Assembly: GCA_016787605.1 (NCBI GenBank)
Contig: JAEUUE010000129.1
Span: 1-64,000 of the forward strand
From: Cyclobacteriaceae bacterium
GTDB taxonomy: Bacteria > Bacteroidota > Bacteroidia > Cytophagales > Cyclobacteriaceae
Reading direction: 5' to 3'
DNA length: 64,000 nucleotides
This document shows, piece by piece, positions 7,800-16,194 of the stretch. The translations under genes and the position numbers were made by a program. The notes below the pieces were generated by a model. The model ran no database searches and was not told the origin of the DNA. It saw only the letters and a list, made by a program, of their open reading frames with translations. How positions within the stretch are numbered: the stretch's first letter is position 1; every line of letters begins with the position of its first letter.

Positions 7800-10700
7800 C
7801 TAACGTTTGCTGTTGCGAGCCACCCAGTCGCGGGCATTGACAAACGCCTCAATCCATGGTCCAACCTCATCAGCCTGCTTCGAACGCGTATAATGCGGCC
7901 AGTTCCAGGGAAACAGGGTTCGCTCAATGTGGGGCATGATGGCCAGGTGGCGCCCATCGCGAGAGCACAATGCAGCGACGGCCCCCTCGGAGTCGTTGGG
8001 GTTGCCGGGATACTCGGGGTAGGTATACGTGGCGGCCACCGAATAGCGGTTCACATCGCCCAGCACAAACTGCCCTTCTCCATGCGCCAGCCAGACGCCC
8101 AGTTGAGCGCCGGCATACGAGGACAGCATCACCGAGTTGTTCGAAGGGATGGAAAGTGTAACAAACGTCGACTCGAACTTGCCGGAGCCGTTGTGATGCA
8201 TCTTCGGATGCGAGGCCATGTCCATCTCGCGGTATACCAATCCCAGCTCCATCATCAGCTGGCAGCCGTTGCACACGCCGAGGCTTAGGGTATCGGGTCG
8301 CGCGTAGAAGTTGTCAAGTGCGGCTTTGGCCCGGGGGTTGTAGAGGAAAGCCCCGGCCCAGCCTTTCGCAGATCCGAGCACATCGGAGTTGGAGAACCCG
8401 CCGACGAAGACGATCATGTTGACACCGGAAAGGTCTTCCCGTCCGCTGACGAGGTCGGTCATGTGTACATCCTTCACATCGAAGCCGGCGAGGTAAAGGG
8501 CATAAGCCATCTCGCGGTCTCCGTTGACTCCTTTTTCACGAATGATCGCCGCGCGAATTCCGGTAGAAGCCCTGCGTTTCGGCTCGATCCGGTATGTGGA
8601 GTACTTTCCATCGAAGCGAGGCTGAAATTGGTAGGCCAGGGGCTGGGCGGCAAACTTGTCGCGGCGACGCTCGGCATGTCCTTTCGGACGTTGAACTTTG
8701 TCCAGCAGGTAGGAAGTCTTGAACCACAGGGTGCGGGCTTCGGCCACACCAAAAGAATACTTCTGACTGGCAACGGCCACATCCAGTTTCCCGGTGGTTG
8801 TCACTTTACCGATAAGGCGAGCGGTAACCTGGTTCTTCGTGAGGATATTCAACACTTCGTTGCTTTCGACCTGGAGAACCACGCCGGGGTTTTCGGCAAA
8901 CAGTACGGTGGCCGGATCGGTGCCCAACGCCCCAAGGTCGGCTTCGAGGCCGATACCGGGCGTGGGGAAGGACATTTCCAGGAGCGTGGTTATCACGCCA
9001 CCGGATGAGATATCGTGCCCGGCAAGTACTTTGTTGCTCTTGATTACTTGCTGGATCGCCTCGAAGGCGCGGACAAAATAGCCGGCGTCGGCGATATCCG
9101 GCACCTGGTCGCCCACCTGGTTGATCACCTGCGCGAAGCTGCTGCCGCCCAGGGCAGGGGGTGAGGCGGAGAAGTCAATATGAATCAACAGGGATCCCGG
9201 CTGGGGTTTCAGGTCGGGAGAAACCGTCTTGCGGATGTCTTCCACTTCAGCGACCGATGAGATGATGACGGTGCCGGGTGAGTACACCACCTTGCCATCG
9301 GGATACTTCTGCGTCATCGAGAGGGAGTCTTTCCCGGTGGGGACGTTGATCTTCAACGAGCAGGCAAAATCACTCACCGCCTTGACAGCTTTGTACAGGC
9401 GCGCGTTTTCCCCGGCATTCTTGGCGGGCCACATCCAGTTCGCGCTCAAGGACACACCCTTGAGGCCATGCGACAAAGGAGCCCACACGAGGTTGGTCAG
9501 CGACTCCGCTATGGCAAGCCTGCTTCCTGCCGCCGGATCGGCCAGGGCTACACCCGGGGCATGACCAATGGACGTTGCCACGCCCTTGTTGCCCTGGAAA
9601 TCGAGGGCCATTACAGATACGTTATTCAACGGCAACTGGATGGCCCCGCAGGTTTGCTGGGTGGCCACGCGTCCCGTAACCGAACGATCGACCTTGTTGG
9701 TGAGCCAGTCTTTGCAGGCTATGCCTTCCAACTGAAGCAGTTGGCGGACATACTCTTGGATCTGGTTATTGTCGTATACCAGGGGCTGACGGTTCTCAGC
9801 TATTGACTGATCCTTGATGATGGTCTTGGGGGATGATCCGAAAAGGTCGTTCACACGGAGGTCGACGGGAGGGATGCTGCCGTTGCGGCGCGTGAAGGAG
9901 AATTTGTGATCGCCCGTTGCTTTGCCGACCACGTACATGGGTGCCCGTTCGCGATCAGCCACTTTGCGCAGCGTTTCAACATCCTTTTCGTGGATGGCGA
10001 TGCCCATGCGCTCCTGCGATTCGTTGCTTATGATTTCTTTCGACGAGAGCGTCGGGTCGCCCACAGGGAGTTTATCAATGTCGATGTTGCCCCCGGTAGC
10101 TTCCAGCAGTTCGGAGAAGCAATTGAGGTGGCCACCTGCGCCGTGGTCGTGCACGGAGACAATCGGGTTGTTGTCCGATTCGGCCATGGCCCGGATGGCA
10201 TTCATTACGCGTTTCTGCATTTCCGGGTTGGAGCGCTGCACGGCGTTGAGTTCGATGGCGTTACCGAATTGGCCGGTGGCCACCGAAGAGACCGCGCTGC
10301 CGCCCATGCCGATGCGGTAGTTGTCGCCGCCAAGCAGAACAATGGCATCGCCGGCTTGTACCGTTTCTTTCTGGCTGTCTTTTTCCTTGCCGTAGCCTAC
10401 CCCGCCGGCCAGCATAATCACCTTGTCGAATCCGTGTGTCTTGGCGGGCTCGTGGTGCTCGAACGTAAGGAGGCTGCCGCAGATCAAGGGCTGCCCGAAC
10501 TTGTTTCCAAAATCGGATGCGCCATCCGAGGCCTTGATGAGGATCTCCAGCGGCGTCTGGTAGAGCCACTTACGAGCGGGGATGTTCTTTTCCCAGGGCC
10601 GCCCGTTGTCGAGGCGAGGGTAGGAGGTCATGTACACGGCCGTACCGGCGAGAGGGATAGATCCTTTGCCTCCGGCGAGGCGGTCACGGATTTCGCCGCC

Positions 10701-11495
10701 GGTACCGGTGGCTGCCCCGTTGAAGGGCTCTACGGTAGTCGGGAAGTTATGTGTCTCCGCTTTCAGGGAAAGCACCGAGGGCACTTCCTTGATCTCGAAG
10801 AATTCGGGAACATCCTGGCGTTTCGGTGCAAACTGCTCGATGACCGGACCGCGGATGAAGGCTACGTTGTCTTTGTAGGCCGATGAAATGTAGTTCGGGT
10901 TTTCCTTCGAGGTTTTCTTGATCAGCTGGAAGAGTGTGGCTTCCTGCTCCTTTCCGTCGATGATGAAGGTTCCGTTAAAAATCTTGTGGCGGCAATGTTC
11001 GGAATTCACCTGGGAGAACCCGAACACCTCGCTGTCGGTGAGTTTGCGGCCCAATTGCCGGCTAACCTCGTTGAGGTAGTCAATCTCTTCCGGGCTGAGG
11101 GCGAGGCCTTCCTGGTCGTTGTACTTTCCGATGTCGTCGATTTCGATGACCGGCTCCGGGGTGTGGTGGATCGTGAACGTATCCTGGTCGAGGGTGCGGT
11201 ACAGGACCTGGAGCATCGGGTCGAACTTGACCTTATCGTTGGCGTGTACGGAGAACTCCTCCATGCGCTGGATTCCCTGGATACCCATGGTCTGGGTGAT
11301 TTCCACGGCATTGGTACTCCACGGGGTGATCATTTCCTTTCGGGGACCGACAAAAAAGCCCTCGATGACCTTTTCCGTGAGGGGTTTGGCCCCGCCGAGG
11401 AGCCAGATCAGTTTTTCGATGTCTTCAACAGAAAAAGGGCGGGCGTGTCCGACCCCAAACAAGGTGCCGGCCGTAGACCTGAAATAAAGAATCAT
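7800..11495 (-). CDS. purL: phosphoribosylformylglycinamidine synthase, single-chain form
   Basis: Catalyses step four of purine synthesis: FGAR + Gln + ATP to FGAM. The 1231-residue chain contains the N-terminal PurS-like domain, linker, two AIRS-type ATP-binding halves ('SVHDHGAGGHLNCFSELLE', 'AGHDISSGGVITTLLEM') and a C-terminal class-I glutaminase with the nucleophile in GVCNGCQLM (about residue 1075) and a His-Glu pair in 'MPHIERTLFPWNW'. This is the large form of proteobacteria and Bacteroidetes, slightly shorter than the E. coli enzyme. It is monocistronic in this window. Confidence 0.97.
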   Translation of the reverse strand: MILYFRSTAGTLFGVGHARPFSVEDIEKLIWLLGGAKPLTEKVIEGFFVGPRKEMITPWSTNAVEITQTMGIQGIQRMEEFSVHANDKVKFDPMLQVLYRTLDQDTFTIHHTPEPVIEIDDIGKYNDQEGLALSPEEIDYLNEVSRQLGRKLTDSEVFGFSQVNSEHCRHKIFNGTFIIDGKEQEATLFQLIKKTSKENPNYISSAYKDNVAFIRGPVIEQFAPKRQDVPEFFEIKEVPSVLSLKAETHNFPTTVEPFNGAATGTGGEIRDRLAGGKGSIPLAGTAVYMTSYPRLDNGRPWEKNIPARKWLYQTPLEILIKASDGASDFGNKFGQPLICGSLLTFEHHEPAKTHGFDKVIMLAGGVGYGKEKDSQKETVQAGDAIVLLGGDNYRIGMGGSAVSSVATGQFGNAIELNAVQRSNPEMQKRVMNAIRAMAESDNNPIVSVHDHGAGGHLNCFSELLEATGGNIDIDKLPVGDPTLSSKEIISNESQERMGIAIHEKDVETLRKVADRERAPMYVVGKATGDHKFSFTRRNGSIPPVDLRVNDLFGSSPKTIIKDQSIAENRQPLVYDNNQIQEYVRQLLQLEGIACKDWLTNKVDRSVTGRVATQQTCGAIQLPLNNVSVMALDFQGNKGVATSIGHAPGVALADPAAGSRLAIAESLTNLVWAPLSHGLKGVSLSANWMWPAKNAGENARLYKAVKAVSDFACSLKINVPTGKDSLSMTQKYPDGKVVYSPGTVIISSVAEVEDIRKTVSPDLKPQPGSLLIHIDFSASPPALGGSSFAQVINQVGDQVPDIADAGYFVRAFEAIQQVIKSNKVLAGHDISSGGVITTLLEMSFPTPGIGLEADLGALGTDPATVLFAENPGVVLQVESNEVLNILTKNQVTARLIGKVTTTGKLDVAVASQKYSFGVAEARTLWFKTSYLLDKVQRPKGHAERRRDKFAAQPLAYQFQPRFDGKYSTYRIEPKRRASTGIRAAIIREKGVNGDREMAYALYLAGFDVKDVHMTDLVSGREDLSGVNMIVFVGGFSNSDVLGSAKGWAGAFLYNPRAKAALDNFYARPDTLSLGVCNGCQLMMELGLVYREMDMASHPKMHHNGSGKFESTFVTLSIPSNNSVMLSSYAGAQLGVWLAHGEGQFVLGDVNRYSVAATYTYPEYPGNPNDSEGAVAALCSRDGRHLAIMPHIERTLFPWNWPHYTRSKQADEVGPWIEAFVNARDWVARNSKR

Positions 11496-11802
11496 GGAGG
11501 TGGTTGCGAGGCGTAAAAATAGCAGAAAATGGTGCTACGATGGAGGGGAATTGAAAAATTGGCTGTTGGTGCTTCGTTATGAGGATCTGGGACCTGGGTG
11601 CTTGGTCTAGGCTCTGGGTACTGGGTTCTGGGTCCTGGGCTCCAGATGCTAGGCTCTAACTAGATCGCGCTCCAATTCTCAATCTAGCGCCTAGTGCCAG
11701 CCCAGTACCGAGTGCCCAGTACCCAGCGCCTAGCCTCCGAGCAAAAAATCTCCAATCTTTGCAAACTCCACTTAAAATAATCCACCCACTCCCCGCGTCT
11801 CT
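11496..11802. other. 307-bp intergenic region, mostly repeat
   Basis: There is no plausible gene on either strand between divergent purL and the sigma factor. Most of it is the heptamer array described separately. A weak -7-like AATCTTTG lies about 40 nt before the sigma-factor ATG. Confidence 0.6.
11584..11735. repeat. inverted array of degenerate 7-bp repeats (core nnCTGGG)
   Basis: The left half reads as consecutive heptamers built on CTGGG or CTAGG (for example CTCTGGG, TACTGGG, TTCTGGG, TCCTGGG). The right half carries the complementary CCCAG/CCTAG heptamers. The two halves form an inverted repeat: arm 11607-11641 matches the reverse complement of 11699-11733 at 30 of 35 positions by my hand alignment, with a 57-nt AT-richer centre. 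The RNA or single strand could form a long imperfect hairpin. I know no named family for it. Confidence 0.75.
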
Positions 11803-12399
11803 ATGCCCATGCAGCGAGCCGTGGTAATGAATGCAGCCCTCATGGAGGAATTCAAGCAGCAGACCTTTCGGAAAGAGCGGACCAAGCTTCTGGGCTTTAT
11901 TCGTGGGAGAGTGTCCTCCACGGAGGAAGCGGAGGATATTCTCCAGGACGTCTTCTACCAGTTTGTAGCTGGCTTCCAGGCTATTGAGTCGATCGACAGT
12001 GTGACGTCCTGGCTCTATAGCGTAGCCAGGAACAAAATCATCGATCGTTACCGCCGTGATGCGGCCCGGCCCAGAACTGCCGCGCTCGACGGGACCTTGG
12101 GCCAGGATGACGACGCCCCGCTTACGCTGCAGGAGATTCTTCCTGACCTGGACAATACGCCCGAGGGTACGTTGCTGAGGGAGGCGATCTGGGAGGAAAT
12201 CACCCAGGCCCTCGATGAACTTCCTGCCGAGCAGCGCGAGATCTTCATTCAAAACGAGATCGAGGAACAGAGCTTCCGGGAAATCGCTGAACGCACAGGC
12301 ATTTCCATCAACACCCTGCTTTCGCGAAAGCGTTACGCCATATTGGCCCTTCGCCGACGCTTGCAGGGTTTTTATAATGACATGATTGACAAGAGCTAA
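11803..12399 (+). CDS. RNA polymerase sigma factor, ECF-like sigma-70 family
   Basis: This 198-residue protein has sigma region 2 (about 20-95, with 'EEAEDILQDVFYQFV' and 'WLYSVARNKIIDRYRR') and region 4 (about 135-190, 'LPAEQREIFIQNEIEEQSFREIAERTGISINTLLSRKRYAI'), separated by a variable acidic linker. There is no region 1 or 3, as in ECF factors. Alternative ATGs at 11809 and 11827 cannot be excluded. The next gene starts 12 nt downstream and encodes a small membrane protein that may regulate it. No recognisable anti-sigma (zinc-binding HxxxCxxC) motif is present. Confidence 0.88.
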   Translation: MPMQRAVVMNAALMEEFKQQTFRKERTKLLGFIRGRVSSTEEAEDILQDVFYQFVAGFQAIESIDSVTSWLYSVARNKIIDRYRRDAARPRTAALDGTLGQDDDAPLTLQEILPDLDNTPEGTLLREAIWEEITQALDELPAEQREIFIQNEIEEQSFREIAERTGISINTLLSRKRYAILALRRRLQGFYNDMIDKS

Positions 12400-12411
12400 A
12401 CGACTTGAGAT

Positions 12412-12807
12412 ATGGAAAACATCGGAGCAGATAAGGTGAAGAAGGTTGCCAAGTATACCCTGCTGGGGATGCTGTTTGGTGTGGTCATGGTGCTGGTCTT
12501 CGGACTGGTAGCCTGGGTAACACAGTACTTGTGGAACTGGCTGGTGCCCGACCTGTTTGCCGGTCCAACCATAACCTTCTGGCAGGCGGCCGGCCTGCTG
12601 GTGCTCTCCAAAATACTGCTTTGGCCCATCGGCCGCGGGGGTCGCTGGGGTCACCGCCACGGGGGACCCGGACCCTACTGGTCAGGCCGCTGGAAATCCA
12701 TGACTCCCGAAGAGCGCGAACGTTTGAAAGCCCGTATGCGCGAGAAATGGTGCCGCCCGGTACCCCCGGCCGACCTGCCCAAAGACCCGGGCACCCCGGC
12801 CGCCTGA
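12412..12807 (+). CDS. small two-TM membrane protein downstream of the sigma factor
   Basis: This 131-residue protein is not a family I can name. There are two predicted TM helices (about 15-40 and 52-68), then a Gly/His/Trp-rich stretch ('GRGGRWGHRHGGPGPYWSGRW', about 75-95) and a charged helix 'SMTPEERERLKARMREKW' that resembles the metal- or stress-sensing helices of CpxP/CnrX-like proteins (resemblance only). The position 12 nt after the sigma-factor gene suggests co-transcription and a possible regulatory role. The His-rich loop could bind metal. Confidence 0.65.
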   Translation: MENIGADKVKKVAKYTLLGMLFGVVMVLVFGLVAWVTQYLWNWLVPDLFAGPTITFWQAAGLLVLSKILLWPIGRGGRWGHRHGGPGPYWSGRWKSMTPEERERLKARMREKWCRPVPPADLPKDPGTPAA

Positions 12808-12868
12808 TCGAAAAATTCACCAATTTTTTTTCAAAAAGGCCCAACCTTATTCAAAAAGAGGCGTTATA

Positions 12869-12905
12869 GGAAACCATGGAAACTATAGAGATCACAAAAG
12901 TTTCC
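12869..12905. promoter_or_regulatory. inverted repeat before the TetR gene, candidate operator
   Basis: GGAAACT (12878-12884) and AGTTTCC (12899-12905) are perfect 7-bp inverted arms with a 14-bp spacer. A further GGAAACC lies at 12869-12875. The right arm ends 1 bp before the -7 box of the TetR gene, where a bound repressor would block transcription. This is the expected layout for autoregulation of an efflux operon. Confidence 0.5.
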
Positions 12906-12906
12906 G

Positions 12907-12914
12907 TAGTTTTG
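12907..12914 (+). promoter_or_regulatory. -7 promoter box of the efflux operon
   Basis: TAGTTTTG matches TAnnTTTG exactly and ends 7 nt before the ATG of the TetR gene, so the transcript would have almost no leader. Confidence 0.5.
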
Positions 12915-12921
12915 CGACCCT

Positions 12922-13569
12922 ATGGAAGAAAAGGACATCAAAGAGCGGATTTTGAGGGGGGCCCAGGAGCTCTTCATGAAGTACGGGGTGCGGAGCGTAT
13001 CGATGGACGACATTGCCCGCCACCTGTCGGTGAGCAAAAAAACACTGTACCAGTATTTTGCTGACAAGGATGAGATCGTGACCATGGTGGCGGAGTTTCA
13101 CCTGCGTCATGAACAACAACAGTACGAGACGCTGCGCTCCTCGGCGGAGAACGCCATCGACGAGCTGGTCAAGATATCCACCTGCATCAAGCGCGACCTG
13201 CAGAAGATGAACCCCTCGCTGTTGTTCGACCTGCAGAAGTATCACCCCAAGGCCTGGAATGTGTGGCTGGGCCACAAGCAACAGTACATGGGGCAGTCGA
13301 TTATCCGGAACCTGAAGCAAGGCATTGCCGAAGGGTTCTTCCGCCCGGAGATCAATACCGACATACTCGCGGCGTCGCGCCTTGAGTTGATTCAGATCAC
13401 CTTCAACGAAGAAGTATTCCCCTCCGAGAAGTACAACCTGGCGGAGGTCAACCACCAAATTTTCGAGCACTTTGTTTACGGGGTGCTCACCGATAAAGGC
13501 CGAAAGGTCTACGAGAAGTACAAGCAGCAGCCTACTACCCACCTTGAATTAATCTCTCCCATCCTATGA
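12922..13569 (+). CDS. TetR/AcrR family transcriptional regulator
   Basis: This 215-residue protein has an N-terminal TetR helix-turn-helix (about 5-52: 'ILRGAQELFMKYG', 'SMDDIARHLSVSKKTLYQYFADKDEI') and an all-helical ligand-binding C-terminal half. It is the first gene of a TetR-TolC-adaptor-RND operon and overlaps the TolC gene by 4 bp (ATGA), so it is almost surely its local repressor. The inducer is unknown. The inverted repeat at 12878-12905 is a candidate operator. Confidence 0.93.
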   Translation: MEEKDIKERILRGAQELFMKYGVRSVSMDDIARHLSVSKKTLYQYFADKDEIVTMVAEFHLRHEQQQYETLRSSAENAIDELVKISTCIKRDLQKMNPSLLFDLQKYHPKAWNVWLGHKQQYMGQSIIRNLKQGIAEGFFRPEINTDILAASRLELIQITFNEEVFPSEKYNLAEVNHQIFEHFVYGVLTDKGRKVYEKYKQQPTTHLELISPIL

Positions 13570-15026
13570 TCCGGAATATCCTCATCATCCTCGCGCTATT
13601 TTTGGCTGTCCGCGGAGCGGCACAGGCTCCCGGCGTGACTTCCTTTACCCTGGAGGAGGCGATTCAATACGCCCTGCAGAATTCGGTGCGTTCGAAGAAT
13701 GCCATTCTCGACCAGCGGATTGCAAAGGCCAAGGTCAATGAAACCGTAGGTATTGGATTACCCCAGGTGTATGGCGACGCCGGCATTATCAGCAACCAGC
13801 AACTGCCCCGGTTCTTCACCACCTACAGTGGCCCCAACGGTTTCCTGGGTGACTTGTCCAGCGTACCGGGCCTGCAGGTTGGTGACGTCATCGCCGCGCA
13901 GAACTTCTTCCAGTTGAAGAATTCTGCCAATGCCTCACTCACCGTCAATCAGCTCATCTTCAACGGTTCCTACCTGGTGGGTTTGAAGGCGGCGAATACC
14001 TACAAGGACTTGTCGGTCAAAACCACGGAGCGTACGCAAGAAGACATCATCCAGCAGGTGACCAAAGCCTACTACGCCGTGCTGATCAACCGCGAGCGTA
14101 CCCGGCTGTTTGAAAGCAACATCGCCCGGGTTGATACCCTGCTCCGCAATACGCGCGAGTTGAACCGCAACGGCTTTGCCGAAAGCATTGACGTTGACCG
14201 TGTCCGCGTAACCCTCAACAACCTGCGCACCGAGCGCGACAAATTTTTGAACCTCAACGAACTGGCCTTGCAGATTCTCAAATTCCAGATGAATTACCCA
14301 TCGGATCAGCCCATCGATGTGCTGGGTAACATCCAGGAAGTGCGGATCGATACGTCCATGGCGCAGTACAGCCGTAATGGTTGGGACTACAGCCAGCGCC
14401 CCGATTACAAGGTACTGGAAGTCAGCCAGCGCCTGCAGGAGTTGAATTTGAAGAACCAATACGCCTCGGCTGTCCCGGTGATTGCAGCTTACGGCAACCT
14501 GGGCATGTCCACACAATCCCCTTCCATAAGCGGGTTGTTCTCTACGAACACCGGCATCAATGACGAAGGCGGGCTGGGTCCGGACAAGTGGTATGGCTTT
14601 TCGTCCATCGGACTCACGCTTAGCGTACCGATTTTCACAGGCCTATCACGGACGGCCCGAATTCAGCAGGAAAAGCTGAAACTCCTGCAGATCGACAATG
14701 ACTTTGTCAACCTGCGCAACGCCATCGATCTCGAGATCAAGCAATCGTCGCTGGGTTTTGAGAACGCCTTGCGCACGTTGCGGTCGCAGCAGGAGAACCA
14801 GGAGTTGGCCAGCAACGTGGCCCGGGTGACGAAAATCAAATACGAGCAGGGGGTTGGGTCCAGCCTGGAAGTCACCGATGCGGAAGATGCCCTCCGCCAG
14901 GCCCAAACCAACTACTACAGCGCACTTTTCGACGCCATGGTCGCCAAAGTAGACCTCGACAAGGCGTACGGAAGGCTGCTTCCTTCCACCTATGAACAAA
15001 ACACATTGATCAAATCCGGTAAATAA
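13566..15026 (+). CDS. TolC family outer membrane efflux protein
   Basis: This is the 486-residue outer-membrane channel of a tripartite efflux pump. It has a signal peptide (about 1-19, ending RGAAQA). Two TolC/OEP repeats follow, visible in the long helices with coiled-coil character (about 170-240 and 370-450), including 'YYAVLINRERTRLFESNIARVDTLL' and 'NVARVTKIKYEQGVGSSLEVTDAEDALRQAQTNYYSALFDAMVAKVDLDKAYG', the classic OEP end motif. It is translationally coupled to the TetR gene and followed 7 nt later by the adaptor. Confidence 0.95.
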   Translation: MIRNILIILALFLAVRGAAQAPGVTSFTLEEAIQYALQNSVRSKNAILDQRIAKAKVNETVGIGLPQVYGDAGIISNQQLPRFFTTYSGPNGFLGDLSSVPGLQVGDVIAAQNFFQLKNSANASLTVNQLIFNGSYLVGLKAANTYKDLSVKTTERTQEDIIQQVTKAYYAVLINRERTRLFESNIARVDTLLRNTRELNRNGFAESIDVDRVRVTLNNLRTERDKFLNLNELALQILKFQMNYPSDQPIDVLGNIQEVRIDTSMAQYSRNGWDYSQRPDYKVLEVSQRLQELNLKNQYASAVPVIAAYGNLGMSTQSPSISGLFSTNTGINDEGGLGPDKWYGFSSIGLTLSVPIFTGLSRTARIQQEKLKLLQIDNDFVNLRNAIDLEIKQSSLGFENALRTLRSQQENQELASNVARVTKIKYEQGVGSSLEVTDAEDALRQAQTNYYSALFDAMVAKVDLDKAYGRLLPSTYEQNTLIKSGK

Positions 15027-15033
15027 TCGCACG

Positions 15034-16158
15034 ATGAAAACAAGATCATTACTTTCCCTGATTGCTGCTGTCGGTATCGCCATCCTGGTAGCCGCCTGCA
15101 GCGCTCAAACCAAAGACAAGAAGACGCAGCTTGAGGAGCTGAAGAAGCAGCGTGCGACCCTGGAAGGTCAGATTCGCAAGCTGGAAGCAGAACTGGAGCA
15201 CGCGAATCCCGATGTACTTGTCAAGTCCAAGGATGTGGCGGTAGTAGAATTGAAGCCCCGTGCGTTTGACTATTATGTCCAGACCCAGGGTTCTGTGGAA
15301 GCCGTCGACAACATCCTGGTCAGCGCAAAGACGATGGGTGTTCTTTCTGCGGTATACGCCCAGGAAGGACAGGTCGTTCGCAAGGGCGAAGTCCTCGCCC
15401 AGATCGACAACTCAGTCATCGTGAGCAGCATCAACGAACTCAAGTCATCCATTGACCTGGCCAGGACGGTTTATGAGCGCCAGAAGAACCTCTGGGACCA
15501 GAAGATCGGCACGGAAGTGCAGTACCTCCAGGCCAAGAACAACAAGGAAAGCCTGGAGAAGCGGCTGGCCACCCTCAATGAACAGCTGGAAATGTGCCGC
15601 ATCAAGTCGCCCATCGACGGATCGGTGGATGCCGTCGATGTGAAGATCGGTCAGAACGTGGCCCCGGGCATGCCGGCCTTCCGCGTGGTCAGCTTTGACA
15701 AGCTGAAGATCAACGCGAACATTTCCGAGTCGTACGTGGTGAATATCAAGATGGGCAACAAAGTGAAGGTGACCTTCCCTGACATCGACCGCGTGGTCGA
15801 CGCCAGAGTAACCTTCGTGGGCAAGACCATCAATCAGCTTTCACGCACATTCCCCGTGGAAGTGTCACTCCCGGCCTACGCAGACCTGCGTCCCAACATG
15901 ACGAGCGTGCTTAAAGTCATCTTCGAAACCGTACCCAACGCGCTCACCGTACCGGTGAATGTGGTGCAGGACATCAATAACCAGAAGATCGTGTATGTCG
16001 CGGAGGCTGATGGAAACCGAATGGTCGCCCGCCGCAAAGTGGTGGAGGTGAAGGGCATCTACGGCACCTCGGCCCACGTCACCGGTCTCCAGGCCGGCGA
16101 CAAGGTGATCACGGTTGGTTACCAGGGTCTCAACGACGGTGAAGTGGTAAAATTCTAA
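15034..16158 (+). CDS. efflux RND transporter periplasmic adaptor subunit, lipoprotein
   Basis: This membrane-fusion protein links pump and channel. The lipobox VAAC places the lipidated Cys at residue 22. An unusual N-terminal Lys/Glu-rich coiled coil (about 26-60) precedes the usual adaptor order: barrel-sandwich (lipoyl) halves around 'GSVEAVDNILVSAKTMGVLSAVYAQEGQVVRKGEVLAQID' and 'CRIKSPIDGSVDAVDVKIGQNVAPG', a hairpin between them, a beta-barrel and a membrane-proximal domain. It is 374 residues long, normal for the family. Confidence 0.95.
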   Translation: MKTRSLLSLIAAVGIAILVAACSAQTKDKKTQLEELKKQRATLEGQIRKLEAELEHANPDVLVKSKDVAVVELKPRAFDYYVQTQGSVEAVDNILVSAKTMGVLSAVYAQEGQVVRKGEVLAQIDNSVIVSSINELKSSIDLARTVYERQKNLWDQKIGTEVQYLQAKNNKESLEKRLATLNEQLEMCRIKSPIDGSVDAVDVKIGQNVAPGMPAFRVVSFDKLKINANISESYVVNIKMGNKVKVTFPDIDRVVDARVTFVGKTINQLSRTFPVEVSLPAYADLRPNMTSVLKVIFETVPNALTVPVNVVQDINNQKIVYVAEADGNRMVARRKVVEVKGIYGTSAHVTGLQAGDKVITVGYQGLNDGEVVKF

Positions 16159-16194
16159 TACGAGACAGGCAACTGATTCTCCAACGTCCGTTCT

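Noticed and set aside
9906-10886. 326-residue plus-strand open frame inside purL.
   Set aside because: It is a shadow of purL, which has unbroken family motifs on the other strand.
12876-13064. Plus-strand frame starting ATGGAAAC before the TetR gene.
   Set aside because: Its start lies in the operator-like repeat and the frame overlaps the TetR gene without any domain.
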